From contig OY744544.1 of NCBI GenBank assembly GCA_963556195.1, positions 48,136,491 to 48,200,490 of the forward strand: 64,000 nucleotides of DNA. Direction: 5' to 3'. The position numbers and the translations under genes were made by a program. Shown piece after piece: positions 1 to 12,290 of the stretch (within the stretch, counting starts at the first letter, position 1; the number at the start of each line of letters is the position of its first letter). The notes under the pieces were generated by a model. That model searched no databases and was not told where the DNA came from. It saw only the letters and a program-made list of their open reading frames with translations. Source of the stretch: Sepiola atlantica (lineage: Eukaryota; Mollusca; Cephalopoda; Sepiida; Sepiolidae).

Positions 1-642
1 TGCATGATTTTCAGTGTGAAAACGCAAATCTGGTTTCAAATTTTTGAATTCCAGTCGAAGACAGTGCTAAACTGCGTGATGTTCAGTGTAAAAACGCCAA
101 TACTTCACAATGTTCAATCCAATAACAGCAATATTTTCAGTGAGAAAACGTAAATATGCTTGAAAACAAAAAATTCCGTTAAAAACAGGGCTAAATTACA
201 TAATTTTCAGTGTGAAAACGCAAATCTGCTTTCAAATTTTTGAATTCCAGTCGAAGACAGTTCTAAACTGCGTGATGTTCAGTGTGAAAACGCAAATCGT
301 TACAATAGCGCAAATACTTCACAATGTACAATCAAATGTTTGATTTCTGGTGCTAAACAGCAATATTTTCAGTGAGATAACGTAAATATGCTTGAAAACA
401 AAAAATTCCGTTGAAAACAGGGCTAAACTGCATGATTTTCAGTGTGAAAACGCAAATCTGCTTTCAAATTTTTGAATTCCAGTCGAAGACAGTTCTAAAC
501 TGCGTGATGTTCAGTGTGAAAACGCAAATCGTTACAATAGCGCAAATACTTCACCATGTACAATCAAAATTTTCATTTCCGCTGCTAAACAGCAACATTT
601 TGAGGTAGAAAACGTAAATATGCTTGAAAACAAAAAATTCCG

Positions 643-874
643 TTGAAAACGGGGCTAAACTGCCTGATTTTCAGTGTGCAAACGCAAATCTGCTTTCAAA
701 TTTTTGAATTCCAGTCGAAGACAGTTCTAAACTGCGTGATGTTCAGTGTGAAAACGCAAATCGTTACAATAGTGCAAATACTTCACAATGTACAATCAAA
801 TTTTTCATTTCCGGTGCTAAACAGCAATATTTTAAGTGAGAAAACGTAAATATGCTTGAAAACAAAAAATTCCG
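643..874 (+). repeat. Representative full 232-bp satellite monomer
   Basis: This monomer is counted from TTGAAAAC to TTGAAAAC. Inside it the motif TTCAGTGtGAAAACGcAAAT occurs three times: after TGATTTT, after TGATG, and as the variant ATTTTaAGTGAGAAAACGTAAAT near the end. The spacing suggests that the monomer arose from a subunit of about 77 bp that was triplicated and then diverged. This copy is chosen as a typical unit to describe the array. Confidence 0.85.
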
Positions 875-1108
875 TTGAAAACAGGGCTAAACTGCATGAT
901 TTTCAGTGTGAAAACGCAAATCTGCTTTCAAATTTTTGAATTCCAGTCGAAGACAATTCTAAACTGCGTGATGTTCAGTGTGAAAACGCAAATCGTTACA
1001 ATAGCGCACATACTTCACAATGTACAATCAAATTTTTCATTTCCGGTGCTGTTTACAGCAATATTTTGAGTGAGAAAACGTAAATAGGCTTGAAAACAAA
1101 AAAATCCG

Positions 1109-1250
1109 TTGAAAACGGGGCTAAACTGCATGATTTTCAGTGTGTAAGCGCAAATACTTCACAATGTACAATCAAATTTTTCATTTCCGGTGCTAAACAG
1201 CAATATTTTCAGTGAGAAAACGTAAATAGGCTTGAAAACAAAAAATTCCG
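1109..1250 (+). repeat. Short 142-bp satellite monomer variant
   Basis: The unit lacks the middle of the full monomer. It runs from the first CAGTGTG sub-repeat straight into AGCGCAAATACTTCACAATG. The join lies between two of the internal sub-repeats, as expected from deletion by recombination or slippage between them. Similar short units recur elsewhere, for example near 7830, 8205, 12740, 13105, 15505 and 20870, so the variant has been amplified with the array. Confidence 0.8.
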
Positions 1251-4200
1251 TTGAAAACAGGGCTAAATTGCATGATTTTCAGTGTGAAAAAGCAAATCTG
1301 CTTTCAAATTTTTAAATTCCAGTCGAAGACAGTGAAAACAAAAAATTCCGTTGAAAACAGGGCTAAACTGCGTGATGTTCAGTGTGAAAACGCAAATCCT
1401 TACAATAGCGCAAATACTGAAGTATTTGCGCTATTGTAAGGATTTGCGTTTTCACAATGTACAATCAAATTTTTAATTTCCGGTGCTAAACAGCAATATT
1501 TTAAGTTAGAAAACGTAAATAGGCTTGAAAACAAAAAATTCCATGAAAACAGGGCTAAACTGCATGATTTTCAGTGTGTAAAAGCGCAAATACTTCACCA
1601 TGTTTGATTTCTGGTGCTAAACAGCAATATTTTCAGTGAGAAAACGTAAAGATGCTTGAAAACAAAAAATTCCGTTGAAAACAGGGCTAAACTGCCTGAT
1701 TTTCAGTGTGAAAACGCAAATCTGGTTTCAAATTTTTGAATTCCAGTCGAAGACAGTGCTAAACTGCGTGATGTTCAGTGTAAAAACGCAAATCGTTACA
1801 ATGTACAATCAAATTTTTCATTTCCGGTGCTAAACAGCAATATTTTTAGTGAGAAAACGTAAATATGCTTGAAAACAAAAAATTCCGTTGAAAACAGAAC
1901 TAACTTACATGATTTTCAGTGTGAAAACGCAAATCTGCTTTCAAATTTTTCAATTCCAGTCGAAGACAGTTCTAAACTGCGTGATGTTCAGTGTGAAAAC
2001 GCAAATCGTTACAATAGCGCAAATACTTCACAATGTACAATCAAATGTTTGATTTCTGGTGCTAAACAGCAATATTTTCAGTGAGAAAACGTAAATATGC
2101 TTGAAAACAAAAAATTCCGTTGAAAACAGGGCTAAACTGCATGATTTTCAGTGTGAAAACGCAAATCTGGTTTCAAATTTTTGAATTCCAGTCGAAGACA
2201 GTGCTAAACTGCGTGATGTTCAGTGTAAAAACGCCAATACTTCACAATGTTCAATCCAATAACAGCAATATTTTCAGTGAGAAAACGTAAATATGCTTGA
2301 AAACAAAAAATTCCGTTAAAAACAGGGCTAAATTACATAATTTTCAGTGTGAAAACGCAAATCTGCTTTCAAATTTTTCAATTCCAATCGAAGACAGTTC
2401 TAAACTGAGTGATGTTCAGTGTGAAAACGCAAATCGTTACAATAGCGCAAATACTTCACAATGTACAATCAAATTTTTCATTTCCGGTGCTAAACAGCAA
2501 TATTTTAAGTGAGAAAACGTAAATATGCTTGAAAACAAAAAATTCCGTTGAAAACAGGGCTAAATTGCATGATTTTCAGTGTGAAAACGCAAATCTGCTT
2601 TCAAATTTTTGAATTCCAGTCGAAGACAGTTCTAAACTGCGTGATGTTCAGTGTGAAAACGCAAATCGTTACAATAGCGCAAATACTTCACAATGTACAA
2701 TCAAATGTTTGATTTCTGGTGCTAAACAGCAATATTTTCAGTGAGAAAACGTAAATATGCTTGAAAACAAAAAATTCCGTTGAAAACAGGGCTAAATTGC
2801 ATGATTTTCAGTGTGAAAAAGCAAATCTGCTTTCAAATTTTTAAATTCCAGTCGAAGACAGTGAAAACAAAAAATTCCGTTGAAAACAGGGCTAAACTGC
2901 GTGATGTTCAGTGTGAAAACGCAAATCCTTACAATAGCGCAAATACTGAAGTATTTGCGCTATTGTAAGGATTTGCGTTTTCACAATGTACAATCAAATT
3001 TTTAATTTCCGGTGCTAAACAGCAATATTTTAAGTTAGAAAACGTAAATAGGCTTGAAAACAAAAAATTCCATGAAAACAGGGCTAAACTGCATGATTTT
3101 CAGTGTGTAAAAGCGCAAATACTTCACCATGTTTGATTTCTGGTGCTAAACAGCAATATTTTCAGTGAGAAAACGTAAAGATGCTTGAAAACAAAAAATT
3201 CCGTTGAAAACAGGGCTAAACTGCCTGATTTTCAGTGTGAAAACGCAAATCTGGTTTCAAATTTTTGAATTCCAGTCGAAGACAGTGCTAAACTGCGTGA
3301 TGTTCAGTGTAAAAACGCAAATCGTTACAATGTACAATCAAATTTTTCATTTCCGGTGCTAAACAGCAATATTTTTAGTGAGAAAACGTAAATATGCTTG
3401 AAAACAAAAAATTCCGTTGAAAACAGAACTAACTTACATGATTTTCAGTGTGAAAACGCAAATCTGCTTTCAAATTTTTCAATTCCAGTCGAAGACAGTT
3501 CTAAACTGCGTGATGTTCAGTGTGAAAACGCAAATCGTTACAATAGCGCAAATACTTCACAATGTACAATCAAATGTTTGATTTCTGGTGCTAAACAGCA
3601 ATATTTTCAGTGAGAAAACGTAAATATGCTTGAAAACAAAAAATTCCGTTGAAAACAGGGCTAAACTGCATGATTTTCAGTGTGAAAACGCAAATCTGGT
3701 TTCAAATTTTTGAATTCCAGTCGAAGACAGTGCTAAACTGCGTGATGTTCAGTGTAAAAACGCCAATACTTCACAATGTTCAATCCAATAACAGCAATAT
3801 TTTCAGTGAGAAAACGTAAATATGCTTGAAAACAAAAAATTCCGTTAAAAACAGGGCTAAATTACATAATTTTCAGTGTGAAAACGCAAATCTGCTTTCA
3901 AATTTTTCAATTCCAATCGAAGACAGTTCTAAACTGAGTGATGTTCAGTGTGAAAACGCAAATCGTTACAATAGCGCAAATACTTCACAATGTACAATCA
4001 AATTTTTCATTTCCGGTGCTAAACAGCAATATTTTAAGTGAGAAAACGTAAATATGCTTGAAAACAAAAAATTCCGTTGAAAACAGGGCTAAATTGCATG
4101 ATTTTCAGTGTGAAAACGCAAATCTGCTTTCAAATTTTTGAATTCCAGTCGAAGACAGTTCTAAACTGCGTGATGTTCAGTGTGAAAACGCAAATCGTTA

Positions 4201-5837
4201 CAATAGCGCAAATACTTCACAATGTACAATCAAATGTTTGATTTCTGGTGCTAAACAGCAATATTTTCAGTGAGAAAACGTAAATATGCTTGAAAACAAA
4301 AAATTCCGTTGAAAACAGGGCTAAATTGCATGATTTTCAGTGTGAAAAAGCAAATCTGCTTTCAAATTTTTAAATTCCAGTCGAAGACAGTGAAAACAAA
4401 AAATTCCGTTGAAAACAGGGCTAAACTGCGTGATGTTCAGTGTGAAAACGCAAATCCTTACAATAGCGCAAATACTGAAGTATTTGCGCTATTGTAAGGA
4501 TTTGCGTTTTCACAATGTACAATCAAATTTTTAATTTCCGGTGCTAAACAGCAATATTTTAAGTTAGAAAACGTAAATAGGCTTGAAAACAAAAAATTCC
4601 ATGAAAACAGGGCTAAACTGCATGATTTTCAGTGTGTAAAAGCGCAAATACTTCACCATGTTTGATTTCTGGTGCTAAACAGCAATATTTTCAGTGAGAA
4701 AACGTAAAGATGCTTGAAAACAAAAAATTCCGTTGAAAACAGGGCTAAACTGCCTGATTTTCAGTGTGAAAACGCAAATCTGGTTTCAAATTTTTGAATT
4801 CCAGTCGAAGACAGTGCTAAACTGCGTGATGTTCAGTGTAAAAACGCAAATCGTTACAATGTACAATCAAATTTTTCATTTCCGGTGCTAAACAGCAATA
4901 TTTTTAGTGAGAAAACGTAAATATGCTTGAAAACAAAAAATTCCGTTGAAAACAGAACTAACTTACATGATTTTCAGTGTGAAAACGCAAATCTGCTTTC
5001 AAATTTTTCAATTCCAGTCGAAGACAGTTCTAAACTGCGTGATGTTCAGTGTGAAAACGCAAATCGTTACAATAGCGCAAATACTTCACAATGTACAATC
5101 AAATGTTTGATTTCTGGTGCTAAACAGCAATATTTTCAGTGAGAAAACGTAAATATGCTTGAAAACAAAAAATTCCGTTGAAAACAGGGCTAAACTGCAT
5201 GATTTTCAGTGTGAAAACGCAAATCTGGTTTCAAATTTTTGAATTCCAGTCGAAGACAGTGCTAAACTGCGTGATGTTCAGTGTAAAAACGCCAATACTT
5301 CACAATGTTCAATCCAATAACAGCAATATTTTCAGTGAGAAAACGTAAATATGCTTGAAAACAAAAAATTCCGTTAAAAACAGGGCTAAATTACATAATT
5401 TTCAGTGTGAAAACGCAAATCTGCTTTCAAATTTTTCAATTCCAATCGAAGACAGTTCTAAACTGAGTGATGTTCAGTGTGAAAACGCAAATCGTTACAA
5501 TAGCGCAAATACTTCACAATGTACAATCAAATTTTTCATTTCCGGTGCTAAACAGCAATATTTTAAGTGAGAAAACGTAAATATGCTTGAAAACAAAAAA
5601 TTCCGTTGAAAACAGGGCTAAATTGCATGATTTTCAGTGTGAAAACGCAAATCTGCTTTCAAATTTTTGAATTCCAGTCGAAGACAGTTCTAAACTGCGT
5701 GATGTTCAGTGTGAAAACGCAAATCGTTACAATAGCGCAAATACTTCAAAATGTACAATCAAATGTTTGATTTCTGGTGCTAAACAGCAATATTTTCAGT
5801 GAGAAAACGTAAATATGCTTGAAAACAAAAAATTCCG
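1251..5837. repeat. Three tandem copies of a 1529-bp higher-order repeat
   Basis: Landmarks at 1251, 2780 and 4309 are spaced exactly 1529 bp apart, as are internal landmarks at 1869/3398/4927 and 2297/3826/5355. Sequences compared by eye are nearly identical; one difference seen is CTTCAAAATG at 5746 in the third copy against CTTCACAATG in the others. Each unit is a fixed succession of distinguishable full and deleted monomers plus one hairpin monomer. This is a classic higher-order repeat and implies recent homogenisation by unequal exchange. Confidence 0.92.
1383..1456. repeat. Amplified satellite hairpin (first of eleven copies)
   Basis: Two 36-nt arms (1383-1418 and 1421-1456) are perfect reverse complements separated by two bases, GA. 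The left arm reads TGTGAAAACGCAAATCCTTA onward, as in ordinary monomers apart from CCTT in place of CGTT. The right arm is its mirror and replaces the start of the normal CTTCACAATG junction. Further copies begin at about 2912, 4441, 6436, 8372, 10483, 11780, 13643, 16045, 18156 and 19453. Those at 8372, 13643 and 16045 lie in a differently deleted monomer, and the copy at 10483 has one arm mismatch. Confidence 0.93.
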
Positions 5838-7576
5838 TTGAAAACAGGGCTAAACTGCATGATTTTCAGTGTGAAAACGCAAATCTGGTTTCAAATTTTT
5901 GAATTCCAGTCGAAGACAATTCTAAACTGCGTGATGTTCAGTGTGAAAACGCAAATCGTTACAATAGCGCAAATACTTCACAATGTACAATCAAATTTTT
6001 CATTTCCGGTGCTGTTTACAGCAATATTTTGAGTGAGAAAACGTAAATAGGCTTGAAAACAAAAAATTCCGTTGAAAACAGGGCTAAACTGCATGATTTT
6101 CAGTGTGAAAACGCAAATCTGGTTTCAAATTTTTGAATTCCAGTCGAAGACAGTTCTAAACTGCGTGATGTTCAGTGTGAAAACGCAAATCGTTACAATA
6201 GCGCAAATACTTCACAATGTACAATCAAATGTTTGATTTCTGGTGCTAAACAGCAATATTTTCAGTGAGAAAACGTAAATATGCTTGAAAACAAAAAATT
6301 CCGTTGAAAACAGGGCTAAATTGCATGATTTTCAGTGTGAAAAAGCAAATCTGCTTTCAAATTTTTAAATTCCAGTCGAAGACAGTGAAAACAAAAAATT
6401 CCGTTGAAAACAGGGCTAAACTGCGTGATGTTCAGTGTGAAAACGCAAATCCTTACAATAGCGCAAATACTGAAGTATTTGCGCTATTGTAAGGATTTGC
6501 GTTTTCACAATGTACAATCAAATTTTTAATTTCCGGTGCTAAACAGCAATATTTTAAGTTAGAAAACGTAAATAGGCTTGAAAACAAAAAATTCCATGAA
6601 AACAGGGCTAAACTGCATGATTTTCAGTGTGTAAAAGCGCAAATACTTCACCATGTTTGATTTCTGGTGCTAAACAGCAATATTTTCAGTGAGAAAACGT
6701 AAAGATGCTTGAAAACAAAAAATTCCGTTGAAAACAGGGCTAAACTGCCTGATTTTCAGTGTGAAAACGCAAATCTGGTTTCAAATTTTTGAATTCCAGT
6801 CGAAGACAGTGCTAAACTGCGTGATGTTCAGTGTAAAAACGCAAATCGTTACAATGTACAATCAAATTTTTCATTTCCGGTGCTAAACAGCAATATTTTT
6901 AGTGAGAAAACGTAAATATGCTTGAAAACAAAAAATTCCGTTGAAAACAGAACTAACTTACATGATTTTCAGTGTGAAAACGCAAATCTGCTTTCAAATT
7001 TTTGAATTCCAGTCGAAGACAGTTCTAAACTGCGTGATGTTCAGTGTGAAAACGCAAATCGTTACAATAGCGCAAATACTTCACAATGTACAATCAAATG
7101 TTTGATTTCTGGTGCTAAACAGCAATATTTTCAGTGAGAAAACGTAAATATGCTTGAAAACAAAAAATTCCGTAGAAAACAGGGCTAAACTGCATGATTT
7201 TCAGTGTGAAAACGCAAATCTGGTTTCAAATTTTTGAATTCCAGTCGAAGACAGTGCTAAACTGCGTGATGTTCAGTGTAAAAACGCCAATACTTCACAA
7301 TGTTCAATCCAATAACAGCAATATTTTCAGTGAGAAAACGTAAATATGCTTGAAAACAAAAAATTCCGTTGAAAACAGGGCTAAACTGCATGATTTTCAG
7401 TGTGAAAACGCAAATCTGGTTTCAAATTTTTGAATTCCAGTCGAAGACAATTCTAAACTGCGTGATGTTCAGTGTGAAAACGCAAATCGTTACAATAGCG
7501 CAAATACTTCACAATGTACAATCAAATTTTTCATTTCCGGTGCTAAACAGCAATATTTTAAGTGAGAAAACGTAAA

Positions 7577-10500
7577 TATGCTTGAAAACAAAAAATTCCG
7601 TTGAAAACAGGGCTAAATTGCATGATTTTCAGTGTGAAAACGCAAATCTGCTTTCAAATTTTTGAATTCCAGTCGAAGACAATTCTAAACTGCGTGATGT
7701 TCAGTGTGAAAACGCAAATCGTTACAATAGCGCAAATACTTCACAATGTACAATCAAATTTTTCATTTCCGGTGCTGTTTACAGCAATATTTTGAGTGAG
7801 AAAACGTAAATAGGCTTGAAAACAAAAAATTCCGTTGAAAACGGGGCTAAACTGCATGATTTTCAGTGTGTAAGCGCAAATACTTCACAATGTACAATCA
7901 AATTTTTCATTTCCGGTGCTAAACAGCAATATTTTGAGGGAGAAAACGTAAATAGGCTTGAAAACAAAAAATTCCGTTGAAAACAGGGCTAAACTGCATG
8001 ATTTTCAGTGTGAAAAAGCAAATCTGCTTTCAAATTTTTGAATTCCAGTCGAAGACAATTCTAAACTGCGTGATGTTCAGTGTGAAAACGCAAATCGTTA
8101 CAATAGCGCAAATACTTCACAATGTACAATCAAATTTTTCATTTCCGGTGCTGTTTACAGCAATATTTTAAGTGAGAAAACGTAAATAGGCTTGAAAACA
8201 AAAAATTCCGTTGAAAACGGGGCTAAACTGCATGATTTTCAGTGTGTAAGCGCAAATACTTCACAATGTACAATCAAATTTTTCATTTCCGGTGCTAAAC
8301 ATTTTGAGGGAGAAAACGTAAATAGGCTTGAAAACAAAAAATTCCGTTGAAAACAGGGCTAAACTACGTGATGTGAAAACGCAAATCCTTACAATAGCGC
8401 AAATACTGAAGTATTTGCGCTATTGTAAGGATTTGCGTTTTCACAATGTACAATCAAATTTTTAATTTCCGGTGCTAAACAGCAATATTTTAAGTTAGAA
8501 AACGTAAATAGGCTTGAAAACAAAAAATTCCATGAAAACAAAGCTAAACTGCATGATTTTCAGTGTGTAAGCGCAAATACTTCACCATGTTTGATTTCTG
8601 GTGCTAAACAGCAATATTTTCAGTGAGAAAACGTAAATATGCTTGAAAACAAAAAATTCCGTTGAAAACAGAACTAAATTACATGATTTTCAGTGTGAAA
8701 ACGCAAATCTGCTTTCAAATTTTTCAATTCCAGTCGAAGACAGTTCTAAACTGCGTGATGTTCAGTGTGAAAACGCAAATCGTTACAATAGCGCATATAC
8801 TTCACAATGTACAATCAAATTTTTCATTTCCGGTGCTAAACAGCAATATTTTAAGTGAGAAAACGTAAATATGCTTGAAAACAAAAAATTCCGTTGAAAA
8901 CAGGGCTAAATTGCATGATTTTCAGTGTGAAAAAGCAAATCTGCTTTCAAATTTTTAAATTCCAGTCGAAGACAGTGAAAACAAAAAATTCCGTTGAAAA
9001 CAGGGCTAAACTGCGTGATGTTCAGTGTGAAAACGCAAATCGTTACAATAGCGCAAATACTTCACAATGTACAATCAAATGTTTGATTTCTGGTGCTAAA
9101 CAGCAATATTTTCAGTGAGAAAACGTAAATATGCTTGAAAACAAAAATTCCGTTGAAAACAGGGCTAAACTGCCTGATTTTCAGTGTGAAAACGCAAATA
9201 TGCTTGCAAATTTTTGAATTCCAGTCGAAGACAGTTCTAAACTGCGTGATGTTCAGTGTGAAAACGCAAATCGTTACAATAGCGCAAATACTTAACAATG
9301 TACAATCAAATTTTTCATTTCCGGTGCTAAACAGTAATATTTTGAGTGAGAAAACGTAAATATGCTTGAAAACAAAAAATTCCGTTGAAAACAGGGCTAA
9401 ACTGCCTGATTTTCAGTGTGAAAACGCAAATCTGGTTTCAAATTTTTGAATTCCAGTCGAAGACAGTGCTAAACTGCGTGATGTTCAGTGTAAAAACGCC
9501 AATACTTCACAATGTACAATCAAATTTTTCATTTCCGGTGCTAAACAGCAATATTTTGAGTAAGAAAAGGTAAATATGCTTGAAAACAAAAAATTCCGTT
9601 GAAAACAGGGCTAAATTGCATGATTTTCAGTGTGAAAACGCAAATCTGCTTTCAAATTTTTGAATTCCAGTCGAAGACAGTTCTAAACTGCGTGATGTTC
9701 AGTGTGAAAACGCAAATCGTTACAATAGCGCACATACTTCACAATGTACAATCAAATTTTTCATTTCCGGTGCTGTGTACAGCAATATTTTGAGTGAGAA
9801 AACGTAAATAGGCTTGAAAACAAAAAATTCCGTTGAAAACGGGGCTAAACTGCATGATTTTCAGTGTGTAAGCGCAAATACTTCACAATGTACAATCAAA
9901 TTTTTCATTTCCGGTGCTAAACAGCAATATTTTCAGTGAGAAAACGTAAATATGCTTGAAAACAAAAAATTCCGTTGAAAACAGGGCTAAACTGCATGAT
10001 TTTCAGTGTGAAAACGCAAATCTGCTTTCAAATTTTTGAATTCCAGTCGAAGACAATTCTAAACTGCGTGATGTTCAGTGTGAAAACGCAAATCGTTACA
10101 ATAGCGCACATACTTCACAATGTACAATCAAATTTTTCATTTCCGGTGCTGTTTACAGCAATATTTTGAGTGAGAAAACGTAAATAGGCTTGAAAACAAA
10201 AAAATCCGTTGAAAACGGGGCTAAACTGCATGATTTTCAGTGTGTAAGCGCAAATACTTCACAATGTACAATCAAATTTTTCATTTCCGGTGCTAAACAG
10301 CAATATTTTCAGTGAGAAAACGTAAATAGGCTTGAAAACAAAAAATTCCGTTGAAAACAGGGCTAAATTGCATGATTTTCAGTGTGAAAAAGCAAATCTG
10401 CTTTCAAATTTTTAAATTCCAGTCGAAGACAGTGAAAACAAAAAATTCCGTTGAAAACAGGGCTAAACTGCGTGATGTTCAGTGTGAAAACGCAAATCCT

Positions 10501-12290
10501 TACAATAGCGCAAATACTGAAGTATTTGCGTTATTGTAAGGATTTGCGTTTTCACAATGTACAATCAAATTTTTAATTTCCGGTGCTAAACAGCAATATT
10601 TTAAGTTAGAAAACGTAAATAGGCTTGAAAACAAAAAATTCCATGAAAACAGGGCTAAACTGCATGATTTTCAGTGTGTAAAAGCGCAAATACTTCACCA
10701 TGTTTGATTTCTGGTGCTAAACAGCAATATTTTCAGTGAGAAAACGTAAAGATGCTTGAAAACAAAAAATTCCGTTGAAAACAGGGCTAAACTGCCTGAT
10801 TTTCAGTGTGAAAACGCAAATCTGGTTTCAAATTTTTGAATTCCAGTCGAAGACAGTGCTAAACTGCGTGATGTTCAGTGTAAAAACGCAAATCGTTACA
10901 ATGTACAATCAAATTTTTCATTTCCGGTGCTAAACAGCAATATTTTTAGTGAGAAAACGTAAATATGCTTGAAAACAAAAAATTCCGTTGAAAACAGGGC
11001 TAAACTGCATGATTTTCAGTGTGAAAACGCAAATCTGGTTTCAAATTTTTGAATTCCAGTCGAAGACAGTGCTAAACTGCGTGATGTTCAGTGTAAAAAC
11101 GCCAATACTTCACAATGTTCAATCCAATAACAGCAATATTTTCAGTGAGAAAACGTAAATATGCTTGAAAACAAAAAATTCCGTTAAAAACAGGGCTAAA
11201 TTACATAATTTTCAGTGTGAAAACGCAAATCTGCTTTCAAATTTTTCAATTCCAATCGAAGACAGTTCTAAACTGAGTGATGTTCAGTGTGAAAACGCAA
11301 ATCGTTACAATAGCGCAAATACTTCACAATGTACAATCAAAATTTTCATTTCCGGTGCTAAACAGCAATATTTTAAGTGAGAAAACGTAAATATGCTTGA
11401 AAACAAAAAATTCCGTTGAAAACAGGGCTAAATTGCATGATTTTCAGTGTGAAAACGCAAATCTGCTTTCAAATTTTTGAATTCCAGTCGAAGACAGTTC
11501 TAAACTGCGTGATGTTCAGTGTGAAAACGCAAATCGTTACAATAGCGCAAATACTTCACAATGTACAATCAAATGTTTGATTTCTGGTGCTAAACAGCAA
11601 TATTTTCAGTGAGAAAACGTAAATATGCTTGAAAACAAAAAATTCCGTTGAAAACAGGGCTAAATTGCATGATTTTCAGTGTGAAAAAGCAAATCTGCTT
11701 TCAAATTTTTAAATTCCAGTCGAAGACAGTGAAAACAAAAAATTCCGTTGAAAACAGGGCTAAACTGCGTGATGTTCAGTGTGAAAACGCAAATCCTTAC
11801 AATAGCGCAAATACTGAAGTATTTGCGCTATTGTAAGGATTTGCGTTTTCACAATGTACAATCAAATTTTTAATTTCCGGTGCTAAACAGCAATATTTTA
11901 AGTTAGAAAACGTAAATAGGCTTGAAAACAAAAAATTCCATGAAAACAGGGCTAAACTGCATGATTTTCAGTGTGTAAAAGCGCAAATACTTCACCATGT
12001 TTGATTTCTGGTGCTAAACAGCAATATTTTCAGTGAGAAAACGTAAAGATGCTTGAAAACAAAAAATTCCGTTGAAAACAGGGCTAAACTGCATGATTTT
12101 CAGTGTGAAAACGCAAATCTGGTTTCAAATTTTTGAATTCCAGTCGAAGACAGTGCTAAACTGCGTGATGTTCAGTGTAAAAACGCCAATACTTCACAAT
12201 GTTCAATCCAATAACAGCAATATTTTCAGTGAGAAAACGTAAATATGCTTGAAAACAAAAAATTCCGTTAAAAACAGGGCTAAATTACAT
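7577..12290. repeat. Super-repeat block, left copy (offset 7673 bp)
   Basis: Landmarks at 7977, 8643, 8894, 9135, 9385, 9599, 9975, 10351, 11165 and 11648 each recur exactly 7673 bp to the right (15650, 16316, 16567 and so on to 19321). Shared oddities include a monomer with AAATATGCTTGCAAATTTTT and one with AGTAAGAAAAGGTAAATATG. The block is therefore a long duplicated unit of the satellite, not just similar monomers in the same order. To the left the offset is about 7207 and to the right 8137, changes of roughly 466 and 464 bp, which equal two monomers. Confidence 0.88.

Noticed and set aside
9062..9298. Minus-strand 78-codon frame (also at 16735)
   Set aside because: It is the reverse reading of satellite monomers and is duplicated only because the 7673-bp block is.
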